Positions 1 to 12,616 are shown, counted from the stretch's first letter. The stretch is DNA of 64,000 nt from Ptiloglossa arizonensis (GCF_051014685.1 NC_135048.1:26678543-26742542); one strand, 5' to 3'. Numbers and translations are program-made. Notes: generated by a model not told the origin, from the letters alone.

Positions 1-819
1 CACGAAGCTCGGTATATAAATTGTCACGGTCGTTGGAATTTCGTTTACTCGTAAGAGCGATCGGAGCGTCGCGTCTTCTCGCCGCGGCTAGCGACCAGTT
101 GTACGAACACAATGTTCCGGTGAAATCCATTCTGTTATCGGAGTGTAATCCTAAACATACGCGGGGCACGAGCTCGGTCTCGGTCCCGCGCTCGCTTACG
201 GGTATTAATGAACAGGGACGAGAGCCGAACATTAATCTTGCCGCGGGATTCGTAATACCGGCTCGCGCGGGGTTCACCACCCAGGCGATATCTAAAAGCG
301 AAAATCATGCAGTCCTCCATGGACAGATAAACGGGTGATTAGTGTTCGCGGGTAGAGAGCGCGTTTCTAGAACACGCGAACGAGTCGGGTCGTTTCTGTT
401 CCGTTTCGGCCGCGGCGTCCACGAGGTCCCTGTGGGCGTCGAAAATGTTATCCACCGCGCGAGGAACGCCGACAATTAAACACCCGGTGGTTCTTTAAAA
501 ATAGTTGACGCGCGTACAACGTTGGCATTAAGCGGATCCACCGTTTTCTCAGAAACGAGTTTCTTTCGCGTACACGCGGCTTGGTACGGCACTTTGTAAC
601 AGCGCCTCGATGGACATTGCAGCCGTTCGTTGAAATACGCGCGCGAATTGATACAGCTGATATCGAACGCGCGAAGCGTCCATCGCGGTTTTGAACTATG
701 TCGCTCGGTTGATTGAATCGAGAACGGTGGATCTGGCGTCGCGTATTCGATAGGAGACGCTGTTCGAGTTACATTGTGATTCTTGCGTTCGAATATTTGT
801 AATAACTTTGCGTGTGACG
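1..819. other. Unique CpG-rich stretch, no gene seen
   Basis: Non-repetitive, GC-balanced sequence with many CGCG and TCG words. The open frames on both strands are short, overlap one another and show no recognisable domain. I see no tRNA, no transposon end and no convincing splice pair. Confidence 0.5.
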
Positions 820-2075
820 ACTTATTGGGAAACTCTATGTATTAGATTCTATTGCTTTTATTGGAAAATCTGGTGTGAGACATTTTATCGGGCTTATTGG
901 AAACACTTGTGTACGATATTCTATCGTTTCTATTGGGGAAGCCTTGTGTATAAAGTTCTATCGTTTTGCTTGGAAAAGCTTACATATTCAATTCGATCGT
1001 TTTTATTGGAAAATTCTGTGTGAGAAATTTTATCGGTCTTATTGGAAACACTTGTGTACGATATTTTATTGTTTTTATTGGAGAAATCTATATACGAAGT
1101 TTTATCGTTTTGTTTGGAAAAGCCTACATATTAAATTCTATTGTTCTTATTGGGAAAACCTAGATACGAAATTTTATCGTTCTTATTGGAAAACCTTACG
1201 TATTAAATTCTACTGTTCTTATTGGGAAAACCTAGATACGAAAATTTATCGTTCTTATTGGAAAACCTTACGTATTAAATTCTACTGTTCTTATTGGGAA
1301 AACCTAGATGCGAAATTTTATCGTTCTTATTGAAAAAGTTCATTTTATGAAATTTTATCGTTTTTATAGGAAAACCTTACATACGAAATTTTATCGCTCT
1401 TATTGGAAAAATTGATGTACGATATTCTATCATTTTTATTGGAAAACTCTACATACAAAGTTCTATCGTTCGTTTTGGAAAACTCTACATATTAAATTCT
1501 ATTGTTCTTATTGGGAAAACCTAGATACGAAATTTTATCGTTCTTATTGGAAAAGCTTATTTTAAGATATTTTATCGTTTTTATTGGAAAACCGTACTCA
1601 CGAAATTTTATCGTTCTCATTGGAAAACCCTACATACAAAGTTCTATCGTTCGTATAGGAAAACCTTACATATTAAATTCTATTGTTCTTATTGGGAAAA
1701 CCTAGATACGAAATTTTATCATTCATACTGGAAAAGTTTATTTTATGAAATTTTATCGTTTTTATAGGAAAACCCTACATACAAAATTTTATTTTGGAAA
1801 GCTCTTATTGGAAAGCTTATTTTATGAAATTTTATCGTTTTTATAGGAAAACCCTACATACGAAATTCTATCGTCCTTATTGGAAAACCCTGGATACAAA
1901 ATTCTACCGTTCTTATTAAAAAAAACTTATTTTACGATATTCTTTCGTTTTTATTGGAAAACCGTACACACGAAATTCTATCGTTCTCATTGGAAGACTC
2001 TACATACCAAATTCTATCGTTCTTATTGGAAAACCCTGGCCACAAAATTCTACCATACCTATTAGAAAACTTAAC
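820..2075 (+). repeat. 36-bp minisatellite, about 35 units
   Basis: The unit is about 36 bp, with core TTCTTATTGGAAAACC and variable flanks of the type ACGAAATTTTATCG or ATTAAATTCTATTG. Two alternating unit types give a 72-bp pattern between about 1140 and 1330. Because 36 is 12 codons, reading frames persist: 875-1333 (+) is open for 152 codons as 12-residue units of the type KFYRSYWKTLRI, rich in Trp, Tyr and Phe. Units elsewhere in the array carry stops or indels, so the frame is best explained by the period. There is no signal peptide, domain or start context to support a protein. Confidence 0.93.
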
Positions 2076-2925
2076 GAAGTAAATTGTACTCCATTCACAA
2101 TTTATATCGCACCAACGGTTTTTCTATTCTCGCTAGACCGTCGAGGCGACAGATCATTGGCCTCTGGCGTACGCGAGACAAACATGTACCATTATTCCGC
2201 GGTCGAATGAAACGCAATCAGTATCTGCATACATGGATAAACTTTTCAGGCACGTTATGGCACTAAACGTCTACCAGGTCTAACGTTGACCCAATACTCT
2301 CCGTCTAAGAGCACGGAGGGGAAGAGAGTGGTACGAGGAACGCGAACGATGCTCGACAAGAGGATCGCGCTCTCTCCGCGTGAGGGTTTCATCGCCGCCA
2401 GTACCGGGACGCGATTCTCTTCTCGTAAGTAATTTATCGTTACTATTAAAATATAGCCTGGTCGTCGTCGCGGTGGGTACGAGCCGTTATGGCCGAATAT
2501 AACCATTTCTATGGGTGCACGAGGCGTCCACCGTGATTTACAATGCCCGGGGAGTTATGACGCGACGTGCCCACACTCGCGTTCACATACGCTTCGTTCT
2601 TCGTGCGGTCGGCTTCTTCCCGCGGAATTCTTCGTCCCGAGGGTTCTGTCAATCGCGAGTCCCCTTCACCCGAGAAATTCAATCTCGGCCGTGGAACTCG
2701 CGAACAAAGACCAAATATAAAAATATCCAGGAATCCCAAAGGTCACCGTTTTCTTTTTCTCTCTTTTTTTTTTTCTTTCTTTTTTGTCGCGTTCGCGATA
2801 AAATGCACTTTCATTTTCTCGACGGAGACAACTTTCTACGATCGAACCGTTCGCGTTTTCCATTACGAGGGACTCGAAGGTTTCCTTGCACGTTGGACGA
2901 CGAAAATTGATCTTATCAATTATTT
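2076..2925. other. Unique segment between array and displaced unit
   Basis: Single-copy sequence between the end of the 36-bp array and a displaced copy of the same repeat. It contains a T-rich run at about 2755-2785 and several short overlapping ORFs. I recognise no gene in it. A GTAAGT donor-like word at about 2424 has no supporting frame. Confidence 0.5.
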
Positions 2926-2985
2926 CACGATATTCTTTCGTTTTCATTGGAAAACCGTACACACGAAATTTTATCGTTCTTATAT
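2926..2985 (+). repeat. Displaced copy of the 36-bp minisatellite
   Basis: This stretch closely matches 1930-1985 in the main array, sharing ACGATATTCTTTCGTTTT and ATTGGAAAACCGTACACACG in the same order and orientation. It is separated from the array by about 850 bp of unrelated sequence, so either something was inserted into the array or a unit was transposed. Confidence 0.85.
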
Positions 2986-2989
2986 ATCG

Positions 2990-4010
2990 TATTTAAGATA
3001 GCAACGTCTTAAATAAGTTTCTCTAATCATCAAATGCGATTTTCAAGGTTTGGAAGGATCGACTGAGGCACGAAAATGTGTTTCAAACGTGTTTCTCTCG
3101 TGTCGAAGATATTTCTGATACTGATCAACTAGCCGATTTGAGATTTAGTAAATTTTGTTAAATGTAAAATAAATGTACAATTTTCGTCTCGAATTGAGAT
3201 TACCTCCATTTCTTGGAAAGTTATGTTTGTATTATAAAAGTAAAGTACAGTGCACTACGATTACAATTTCTGGTACAGCTTCGGAATGTTAACTCCTTTA
3301 TTGTTGGACTAAAGTACCCGAAAAATTCGTAGAATGTTTCCACAAGTGTATTAAACCGAGAAAAAGATTCGATTTAGTATATTGTGTACTTCCTTTTCTT
3401 TAAATTTCAAGTATTCCCCGTTCTTCGACCAGAGATCTAAATTTCGTTCGCGTAGAAATCATCGAACTCGATTTTCCGTAGCAGTGGTCGAATCTGCAAC
3501 GAGTGGAGACCGATCTCGATGATTTTTCTGGTTTTCTTTCGGACGTGGACACGAGGAACCAACCGACAGACACGAACACGGAACATCGATCGTCGCGATC
3601 GACGGTGTCCGTCGTGAATCGTCTGGCGTCGTTACGCGTGCGTTCTCGAATGCAGAGGGGTGAAATACGGCCCAATAAAAGGGCACTTTGACACAGTCTC
3701 TCGAGCACTGGCTGCCCATTGTTCGGAAGAACGGAACGATCGCGACCGCAAAGTCGATCCGTTCGCCGGCGTGCCGCGGCAGTTAACGCGAAGAGGGACG
3801 AGCGAACGGAACAGCAAACTTCCAAGAGGACTTTTTCGCGCCCGGTCGCCGTGGATCGTAAAATCGATCTCGAAGCCGGCCACGGTCCTGTCGACTCTTC
3901 CTCGTGATCAAACAAATTCATACGTCCGCGCGCGACGTGACGTACTTTCCACGAAACGACACAATAATGGTATTCTCCCGGAACGCGATCCCACGAGTTT
4001 TTGTGGTATG
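2990..4010. other. Unique stretch with one long but unassigned ORF
   Basis: The left part is AT-rich and featureless. The right part (about 3400-3920) is CpG-rich and open in several frames at once, including a 173-codon ATG-initiated frame on the minus strand (3921 down to 3400). That product is Arg/Ser-rich with no motif I recognise, and a 127-codon frame overlaps it on the other strand. Overlapping open frames on both strands are expected in stop-poor CpG-rich DNA. Confidence 0.4.
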
Positions 4011-4011
4011 C

Positions 4012-5620
4012 TCGGTGAAATTGGAGTACTGTTGAGATTGTAAAGTTTCAAATATTTCTGCGTAGCTATCGTGTGTTAACTGATATAGTACAATGTTAAG
4101 TAATTTTCTATAAGTTTTTTTTTTCAGTTTTAATGCTGCAAAAATTTTCTTGATAAATTTGTTAATAAATTGTGAAGTTGGAGTACTATCGAGATAGTAA
4201 CGTCTCAAATATTTCTGCGTAACTATCGTGTGTTAACTGATATAGTACAATGTTAAGTAATTTTCTATAAGTTTTTTTTTTTCAGTTTTAATGCTGCAAA
4301 AATTTTCTTAATAAATTTGTTAATAAATTGTGAAATTGGAGTACTATCATAGTAACATTCCAAGTATTTCTGAATAAATATCGTATGTTAACTGATATAG
4401 TACAATCTTAAATAATATTCTATAAGTTTTTTCTCAAGTTTTATTACCGCAAAAATTTTCTTGATAAATTTGCCAATAAATTGTGAAATTGGAGTAGTAT
4501 CATATTAACGTCCTAAGTATTTCTGCGTAACTATCATATGTTAACTAACATAATCTTAAGTAAGATTCTATAAGTTTTTTTGTAGGTTTTATTACCGTAA
4601 AAATTTTCTTGATAAATTTTCCAATAAATTATGAAATTGGAGCACTATCATAGTAACATTCCAAGTATTTCTGAATAAATATCGTATGTTAACTAATGTA
4701 GTACAATCTTAAATAATTTTCTATAAATTTTTCCTCAAGTTTTATTACCGCAAAAATTTTCTTGATAAATTTGCCAATAAATTGTGAAATTGGAGTAGTA
4801 TCATATTAACGTCCTAAGTATTTCTGCGTAACTATCATATGTTAACTGACATAATCTTAAGTAAGATTCTATAAGTTTTTTTGTAGATTTTATTACCGCA
4901 AAAATTTTCTTGATAAATTTTCAAATAAATTATGAAATTGGAGCACTATCATAGTAACATTCCAAGTATTTCTGAATAAATATCGTATGTTAACTGATAT
5001 AGTACAATCTTAAATAATTTTCTATATGTTTTTCCTCAAGTTTTATTACGACAAAAATTTTCTTGATAAATTTGCCAATAAATTATAAAATTGGAGTACT
5101 ATCATAGTAACATTCCAAGTATTTCTGAATAAATATCGTATCTTAACTGATATAGTACAATCTTAAATAATTATCTATAAGTTTTTCTTCAAGTTTTATT
5201 ACCGCAAAAATTTTCTTGATAAATTTGCCAATAAATTGTGAAATTGGAGTACTATCATAGTAACGTCCTAAGTATTTCTGCGTAACTATCATATGCTAAC
5301 TAACATAATCTTAAGTAAGATTCTATAAGTTTTTTTGTAGATTTTATTACCGCAAAAATTTTCTTGATAAATTTTCGAATAAATTATGAAATTAGAGCAC
5401 TATCATAGTAACATTCGAGGTATTTCTGCGTAGCTATCATATGCTAACTAGCATAATACAATCTTAAGTAATTTTCTGTAAGTTTTTTTTTCAGGTTTTA
5501 TTACCGCAAAAATTTTCTTCATAAATTTTCCAATAGATGGAGTAATAAATAAAATTGGAGTACTATCGAAATAGTAACATCTACCACGTGCTATCGAGAT
5601 AATGCAATGGTAGGTAATTT
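4012..5620 (+). repeat. About 150-bp satellite-like array with dimeric higher-order structure
   Basis: About ten monomers of 147-160 bp begin near 4015, 4171, 4331, 4484, 4632, 4785, 4932, 5085, 5237 and 5388, and the sequence decays after 5550. Each starts GAAATTGGAGTA or similar and ends AAATTTTCTTGATAAATTT. Two types alternate over 4331-4930 and again near the end. Type A has ATTCCAAGTATTTCTGAATAAA. Type B has CGTCCTAAGTATTTCTGCGT and lacks the TATAGTACAAT block. Together they form a unit of about 301 bp. Most monomers hold a T-rich tract, ending in CAG in the first copies, which resembles a splice acceptor. It is AT-rich and has no coding frame. Confidence 0.95.
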
Positions 5621-5879
5621 TCTATAAGTTTTTCTCGAGATCTTATTACTTCAAAAATCTTCTTGATAAATTTGAGTATAAATGGTAAAAGTGAGCTGCT
5701 ATCGAATATTACAGTTGCATCCGCTTATTACGATCACTCCAGAACTTGCAATTTTTTGTAAAAATAACTGACGACATTACACAGAAGATAGGAAAATTGT
5801 ATTATCGAACTCAGTTCAGTATGTCATCGCTTACAATGCCATACACCCGTGTAAAATTTAAAAAGAATTTATTAAAACC

Positions 5880-6472
5880 AAATTTCAAAAAATAGATCCA
5901 TTTAGTAGTTGCTACGAATTCTTATCATTTTACCTCAAGTGTAATTACAGTAATTGAAACCAATAACCAAAGTTCAATCGTAACAAAATAATTTTAACTA
6001 TTTTCACATAGAATATTTCAAAACCACAATAACCGATAGATAACGCTATTCATGATTCGTATCGTTTGACTCCAAATGTAACCATAGCAATTGGTACCAG
6101 TAACCAAAGTTCAATCGTAACAAAATAATTCTAATTATTTTCACACAGAATATTACAAGCCCGTAACAACATCCAAGAGATACCATTATCCGCAATTCCA
6201 GCGTGTAATACATTTACTTATTGATACCAATAACCAAAATTCAATAGTAACAAAATAATTTTAACTATCTTCACCCAGAATATTACAAGCCCCTAACAAC
6301 AACCAAGAAACACCATTATCCTCGATTCCAGCGTATAATATATTTACTTATTAGTACCAATAACCAAAGTTCAATCGTAACAAAATAATTTTACCTATTT
6401 TCACCCAGAATATTACAAGCCCGTAACAACATCCAAGAGATACAATTATCCCCGATTCCAGCGTGTAACTAA
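5880..6472 (+). repeat. 130-137-bp tandem repeat, 4-5 copies
   Basis: The anchor AACCAAAGTTCAATCGTAAC recurs at 5965, 6102, 6232 (one change) and 6362. The later copies also share TATTACAAGCCCGTAACAAC and ATTCCAGCGTGTAA. The first copy is most diverged. It lies just beyond the preceding satellite but is unrelated in sequence. Confidence 0.9.
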
Positions 6473-7242
6473 GTAGCTCGTTCCCTTACACCTCACCGTA
6501 TCTTCTCAACCGTCAAGTTCGCATCGATCGGTTAAATATCTCCCAAGAGGTTGCCTGAATCGTTTCGGGCTTCCGTCGAGCGATAATTTGCCTCCTCGCG
6601 TGTTCCAAGGTGTTTCACCGAGGACTCGTAAGCGGTCTAAAATGAGGAACGCGCTACGAGGCTCACCGGAGACCATAAAATCGTCCTGTAAACGAGGAGC
6701 GGTGTGGATTCCGCGCGACGTCGGTGACACTTCGACAGTTAACGTCAGGATCATCGCTGCGGAGCCACAGTTCGTGCTCGAATCCCGTTTCGGTGGGGGC
6801 GGGGGTCGTACGATTTCACTCGGCGGTGTCCAGGTGGATCCCCTTCGACAACAGGCTGTCGTCAAAGGGGGTGACGAGTTTTCACCTTTAGCGTCGATAA
6901 ACACGGTGAAAGGCGGCGGCCGGCCACGCGATAAGCGATTTTTTCCACCGACTTCCTAATAAATTTACCTGACGTTCATCGCGCCGCGTCCCGCAGTACG
7001 ATCGTTTACTGTACATCGACTGCGCGCGCGGGCTCCGTGCTCTTTCGAACTCTTACACTCGGTCGATGGCAGTCGTCGATGCAGAATTCACTGCCCGTGA
7101 GACGAATAAAAAGTCACACGATGCTCGTGTTCATTTCATTTGGTTTTCGAACTCGTGTTTGTTCCGTTTGCGACATCGTCCAGCGGTAATACGAATGTCG
7201 ATCATCCGAGAGTCGATTCCCAAAGTGCGTAAGAATATTTTC
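6473..7242. other. Unique CpG-rich stretch, no gene seen
   Basis: A GC-rich island (about 6500-7060) contains a G-run at about 6793-6805. A 132-codon frame (6904-6506, minus) and a 123-codon frame (6588-6959, plus) overlap each other. Neither shows a motif or bounded splice sites, so I treat both as chance frames. Confidence 0.45.
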
Positions 7243-7590
7243 ATTCGAATTCGAATGTAGACTAACGTGGAAATCAAATTTGTAAGGTTGTGGATCATTG
7301 GTATGGATTTAACTCCGATCTTAGATTCAGAAGTAATTGTTAAGGTTGGTCGTATCCAAATATTCAATACTTAAATATTTACGATGATAGATGATATTCG
7401 ATCGACTTGCTATATTTTGATTCGAATTCGAATGTAGACTAACGTGGAAATAAAATTTGTGACGTTCTGGATCATTGGTATGGATTTAACTCCGATCTTA
7501 GATTCAGAAGTAATTGTTAAGGTTGGTCGTATCCAAATATTCAATACTTAAATATTTACGATAATAAATGATATTCGATCGACTTGTTTC
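7243..7590 (+). repeat. 177-bp tandem duplication, nearly identical copies
   Basis: Two copies begin at 7243 and 7420 with ATTCGAATTCGAATGTAGAC. They stay collinear with only a few differences through TTCGATCGACTTG. The high identity suggests a recent duplication. No ORF spans it. Confidence 0.95.
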
Positions 7591-7829
7591 GAAGCATCAC
7601 TTGTTAAACTTTCTACTCCAATCAGAATTTTTCATTTTGTATACGTTTCTATGGAAATAGATTTATTCAGGAACAATACCAGAGAGTACGTAATAAAATA
7701 CAGAAATAAATCTATCAATATATTTATTTAAATATATTCTAATGGAAACTATTGCAATTACCAGTGTAAACTTGTGAGAAAAACTCCCAGAAAACGTATC
7801 ACGGAAGTTATATTTCACGTTCGAAAAAT

Positions 7830-8135
7830 GTTGCAAACGGAGTAACATTCTCCAACCTTGAGAACAATACTGATTCAATTATCAAAATTATTTAGAATTT
7901 ACGTGCACGGTGTTCTCGAGCAAAAATTTTGTAAAATTTTCCAATCATGAAATAAAATTATTCTTCAATCTTGAGAACGACGTTAATTCAATTGTCAAAA
8001 TTATTTAGAATTTACGTTCACGGTGTTCTCGAGCAAAAATTTTTCAAACGGAATAACATTCTCCAACCTTGAGAACAATATTGATTCAATTATCAAAATT
8101 ATTCAGAATTTCCGTGCACGGTGTTCTCGAGCAAG
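7830..8135 (+). repeat. 98-113-bp tandem repeat, 3 copies
   Basis: The anchor TTGAGAACAA (or TTGAGAACGA) recurs at 7858, 7971 and 8069. It is followed each time by ATTCAATTATCAAAATTATT and then CACGGTGTTCTCGAGC. The second spacing is shorter because of a deletion. Confidence 0.92.
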
Positions 8136-9920
8136 AACGCGTCAGTCTCGTAGCGCACGAACCGTTCCTCTCTCACGGTATACGCCGAGCGAGTTCCCCG
8201 AAGCGGTGACGCGGGATTTCCGCGGGTATCGGCGTCGATATCTAACGAGATTCCGTTTGCGTGCGCGTCGACCGAGAGAAATTCCGCGATTCGGGCCCAA
8301 CGTGAACCGAGCGGACGATTATCGAGGGATTTGCGCCGCGATACGCGCGATCGCCGATCGATCGGTCGAGCCAGGAGTTCCCCGTGGCGTGTTACGAATC
8401 CTGCCAATCACGGGAGTGTAATCGATATCGGGCCCAGAGGTGGGTATCGGGCCGATACGATCGGCTCCGCCCCGGGCGTGTCGCCGGCCTGGACGATTTA
8501 TAATGTTAATATCCCGAAGCCAGCCTCGACGCTTTTCTCTCGGCTCTCTTTCTCCGTTACCCTTCGTTTCGTTTTATTCTGCTTCGAGTCTTTCTCGTCC
8601 TGTGCACGTGGAGAACGAAAGAGGGACGCGGGGGGGAACGTAGACGGAGACGGCCGATCGTTCCCGTGTATCCTCGGTATGGATTAACGAGAGTCACCGT
8701 TGTTCGATGCGATAATATTACGCATCGAACGGGCGTAATTAAACGATCTTTCTTTAATTGGACGAATCGTTCCCGCGTGTGGACCTTTCGGCGCGCGTGT
8801 AAGTCGAATACGCTTGGCGATAATAAATCCGGTCAGTTGGACACGGTTTTATCTCGTACACGGAACTTTAAGAAATGTCCGACGAACACGGATTTCCCGC
8901 TTTATCGTCGAAGAACGCGAAGCGCGGTACACCGGGGGAAAGAATCTTTGTTTACCGGCACGTAGCATCGTATACAAAGAACGTATCGGCGGTAATAGGG
9001 ACTGTAATAATGGCTGGTGACCGTTTACGTCATTGAATCGCTCCGTGCAATAATAAAGATGTTCACCACGCGGTTCAAGTATTTCCATAAACGCGAATAA
9101 TGTATCTTAGTCGTACTCACGTTACGGATCGATGCTTCAAGGTGAACGATCGTCCTTTCACGCATGAATTCCGCTGGCCCAATTCCGTTTTCGTTTGATG
9201 CACACGACGAAGCCTGCGAAACGTCACGTGAGTGGTTCCCCGCGCACACTCTTCCGCGCAATCGTACAGGACGACGACGAACCACCAACATTTCGCACGG
9301 CGTGCTCTCTGCTTCTTGTACGGACGAAAACTTGACTGTCACCGCGACTTTTCGCGTTCAACGTAACCGTTCGCAGGTGTGCTCGTGACGTGGTATTCCA
9401 GGAACTGTTTCCACGAGCACGGTCCTCGAGTAAACAAAAGACGAAAGGGTACGCGACCGACAACGTTGCTTACATTTCGTTCCGAAGACCCAGCGTAACC
9501 TATGGAAAACACTCGCGCACATGTGGCGCGTCGCGCGCCCTCGTCCCGGTCAACAAAGGAATTAAAAATTGCTCGCGATTGGCTCCCGATTTCGCACGCG
9601 GTTTCCCATCTCGTCGTAGAACGACCGCGCAGTGACCGTACCGTACGCTTTCCGATCGAGTGTTGTTTCGAATTATGTTCACGTTGCTCGACGAGGAACG
9701 CGCGTAATATATTACAAACAAGAACCGTGCTACGGTGTACGTAAACTTGGAACGAAAGAAAATCGTGGTACGTACCGAGGCTCGACGAGGCGGATTCTCT
9801 AACGGCGGGCACCGGCCGAGCTCCATATTTGTGTTTCTCACGATTCGGTCACGAAGTGACTTGCAAACGTCGCGTTACGAGTGCACTCGTCGGTGGCTCA
9901 ATGGCGTAACGCCTTTTTAG
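8136..9920. other. Unique CpG-rich stretch, no gene seen
   Basis: High CpG content with open frames on both strands (up to 157 codons at 9339-9812, minus). The frames overlap, lack ATG-plus-domain support and have no paired splice sites. A minus-strand GTGAGT donor word near 9117 follows an open frame (9342 to 9118) that has no ATG. I see no transposon ends. Confidence 0.4.
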
Positions 9921-10126
9921 CCGACCTGGCTCGGCCCCGATGAATGTTTATCCGCGTGTTGAGCCGCGCTGGAAGCTCTCGTTCGACCTCCACTCTCGTC
10001 CACTCGAGGATGCTGCGCCTACCGAAGAATGGAACACCGACGAAGGAATCTCTGAAAGGATGAAGAGCTCTAAATTCGAGCCAATAGCCGTAGTAACGTG
10101 GTGGGCGGCGGTGCTGAGTTCCAGAT
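9921..10126 (+). CDS. Candidate exon, unassigned product
   Basis: I do not recognise this product. The frame is open from 9910 to 10167 and contains an ATG at 9940. On the left is an acceptor-like GCCTTTTTAG ending at 9920. On the right is a donor-like CAGATTG|GTGAGT with the cut after 10126. If used, the exon would be 206 nt and encode a hydrophilic segment ending in a short hydrophobic run (TWWAAVLSS). Against it: the opposite strand is also open over nearly the same span (10155-9898), the -1 base of the donor is G after T, and no domain is visible. This could easily be chance in CpG-rich DNA. Confidence 0.14.
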
Positions 10127-12476
10127 TGGTGAGTACAATGGCAAAGACAGGGCATGATACAGCGTGAACCTCGTGCGTGTGCGTTCTCGTCCTCCCGGTG
10201 TTTCGAGATTACGGTCGTGGCATTCTTTGCACGGATCGGTTACAAAGTTGCAACGACTCGTCTCGAGCTACGCCGTTAATTTATCTCGCGTTCGCAACGG
10301 TCACGTCCGGTAGGGAATCGAAGCATCTTCGCGAGGCACGTGTTGTAAATCACGCGACAAATTTCGTTCCGATGCATTCTATCGAAAAAAGTTAGTTCTC
10401 TCGAAGTGAATAAAATACTCCCGTGCGCGTGGTACGCGATTTAGATTTACCGTTCGGATAATGTCCATTATCTCGCGTTTATATCCGTGCCCGATATATC
10501 CCTCATCGACGATTCTCGTAAAATTGAATTACCCACTCGTGAAAGTAGGCGGATCGTGTATAAATTCCGAATGGAAGCGAGAAAAATGCTTTAAAGGCTC
10601 AATTCAAGGCGTCGCTGCTTCGAAGCATAAATCCGACGGCGGGGCAAGAAGAAAAATTGTGCGTGCGCCGTAAGTAGGTTACACGTGCAACGCGGCGTGC
10701 TTCGGTACGTGGTTAGCATAAATTCTACCCTATTACGCGCCGTGCCCGTGGTACTTCGTCATATTATGAAACGCAACCCTGAATCTACGACGCAATAACG
10801 CATCGAGCCCGCGTTATCGATCGGGGTGGGTTCCCGATCTCCTTCCCACGTGTGAGCGTTTCGACGATCGGATATCCACCGTCGGGGAATATTAAAAAGC
10901 CGCGTGCTCCCCCCTCCACCTCTCGCGTACCGCGAGACCGTTTACAAGCGGAACTCGACGAGCTTAGCGTCCTTACGCGTCGTTTTCTCGTTATCTCGAG
11001 CCGTACTTATGTTTCTACATGGACGCGAATCGTGTCCAGGCTAGGGTCAAGGTCAAGCCTTCCTTTAGAAGGAACCAGTGTTAATGCCGGACTCCCCGGG
11101 TTCGCGGGTAACGACGATCGACGTGGGGCCGCGCGGTGAGGCTCGCGGAGCGGCGAGGAGGACCAAAGAGGGAGGGATTCGGTCGGTACGAACGGTAAAT
11201 TAGCATTATGGTCGCATTACCGATGTTGTGACGCCGCCTTACACGCGCGCGGATCATCCGCGTCGGGACGGTCCGCGCGTAGGATCAGCTCTCTCTAACG
11301 CTGATTTATGCCGCGCGGTCCGCGACTCGCGACGCCGGTATACACCGCTTATTCCTTATCCAAGGGGACACCGAGTTACGCGTTATTTACGATGTCATCG
11401 TGGCAGCCCGCGCCATATTTCCAATTCGACGGTCTACTTTATCGGCGGTCTATCGCGACTCTACGGTCGACCGTATTCCACCGCAACGGATCCACGGAGC
11501 GAGCTGCGACTTTTTGCCGGTCGATCGCCACCGAACGATGTTTTATCGACGTGGGCCGTTGAGATATGTATTTTTCGGTGACACGGTGAACCCTATGATA
11601 TTCAACACACGAGTAGGTGGCGCTGCGTACCGTTGCGTGATACAGTTCGCTCGAAGCGAAAAAATTAAATTCCTCGTTTACGCGACAATGTCGGGATCGT
11701 AATTCACGGGCGAGAAATAAATGAAAGAAACTTTTCGCGTGGGCGACGAATCTCGAATACATCGCGTACGTCGGTGACGGAAGCCCGAAAGTTTCGTTTC
11801 ATTTACAGAACACCGGAACGTAAATCGTAACCGCGGAATGTTCAGATCGGTAACAGGACTTGTTTTTGTGTAATAATATCGATACAAGCGCTACTTGGTA
11901 GAGACCGCCGTGTAATTGAATACTCGGAACGTTATCGCGCGTTACAATCGCTGAAAGTGTACAAGATGGAGTACTCCGATTCGCGGACTCGCGCTCCGGG
12001 AGTCGAATTGAATCTTCAAACGTTGAGGACAAGCGACCCGAACCGCAAGGTGTCACCGTGTTCGCGAATTTTCGAGGAATCGACGTTCCCACGATCTCCA
12101 CCTCCCACCCTCCACTCTTCACCGCGTATTCGTCGAAACGTTAACGCGGTCGCGTTCGTTATACATTAGAGGGCGCCAACCGACCGTGAATTCGATCCTC
12201 CGCGATTCCCGTGGAACGATGAAAAGGGATTCCGGACGTCGGTTCGGAGCGGAGGCGGCGACCGAGAACGAAGAAGAACGGTGTAGAAGAGGCGCGGAGG
12301 TATGGGAAGGTACAAATTGCAGGATCGGGTATCGGACGGAGTAATTAATTAAATACAATAAAGTTAGGTCGACCCTCGTATCTGGGATCGACCACTCCTC
12401 CAATCGGCCGTCCAAGACTCGGATCCAGCCGTCCTCGGTCCCGATGCGCTCGGGAACTCGCGGAATACCGAGAAAA
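10127..12476. other. Unique CpG-rich stretch, no gene seen
   Basis: Long single-copy region, CpG-rich from about 10680. Many overlapping short frames occur on both strands, none with a recognisable motif. The mix of GC-rich blocks and short AT words such as TTAATTAAATAC near 12345-12358 resembles insect regulatory DNA more than exons. Confidence 0.4.
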
Positions 12477-12509
12477 GGACGGACGGACGGACCGACGGAC
12501 GGACGGACG
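12477..12509 (+). repeat. (GGAC)n microsatellite
   Basis: About eight GGAC units with one interruption (ACCGAC). Confidence 0.9.
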
Positions 12510-12616
12510 TGGCGCGTCGTGCAGGGGGCGCTCGTTCTCGCGGGAACCCGTGTCCCGATTTTTGACTCGGCACCGTGGAGTCGAGACACGTGGAACGTGG
12601 ATTTTGCGAAAACTTG

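Noticed and set aside
820..2075. 36-bp array as a CRISPR array
   Set aside because: No constant repeat alternating with unique spacers. The whole unit is repeated and drifts.
3400..3921. 173-codon ATG-initiated minus frame as a gene
   Set aside because: Arg/Ser-rich, no motif, overlapping open frames on the other strand, CpG-rich stop-poor DNA.
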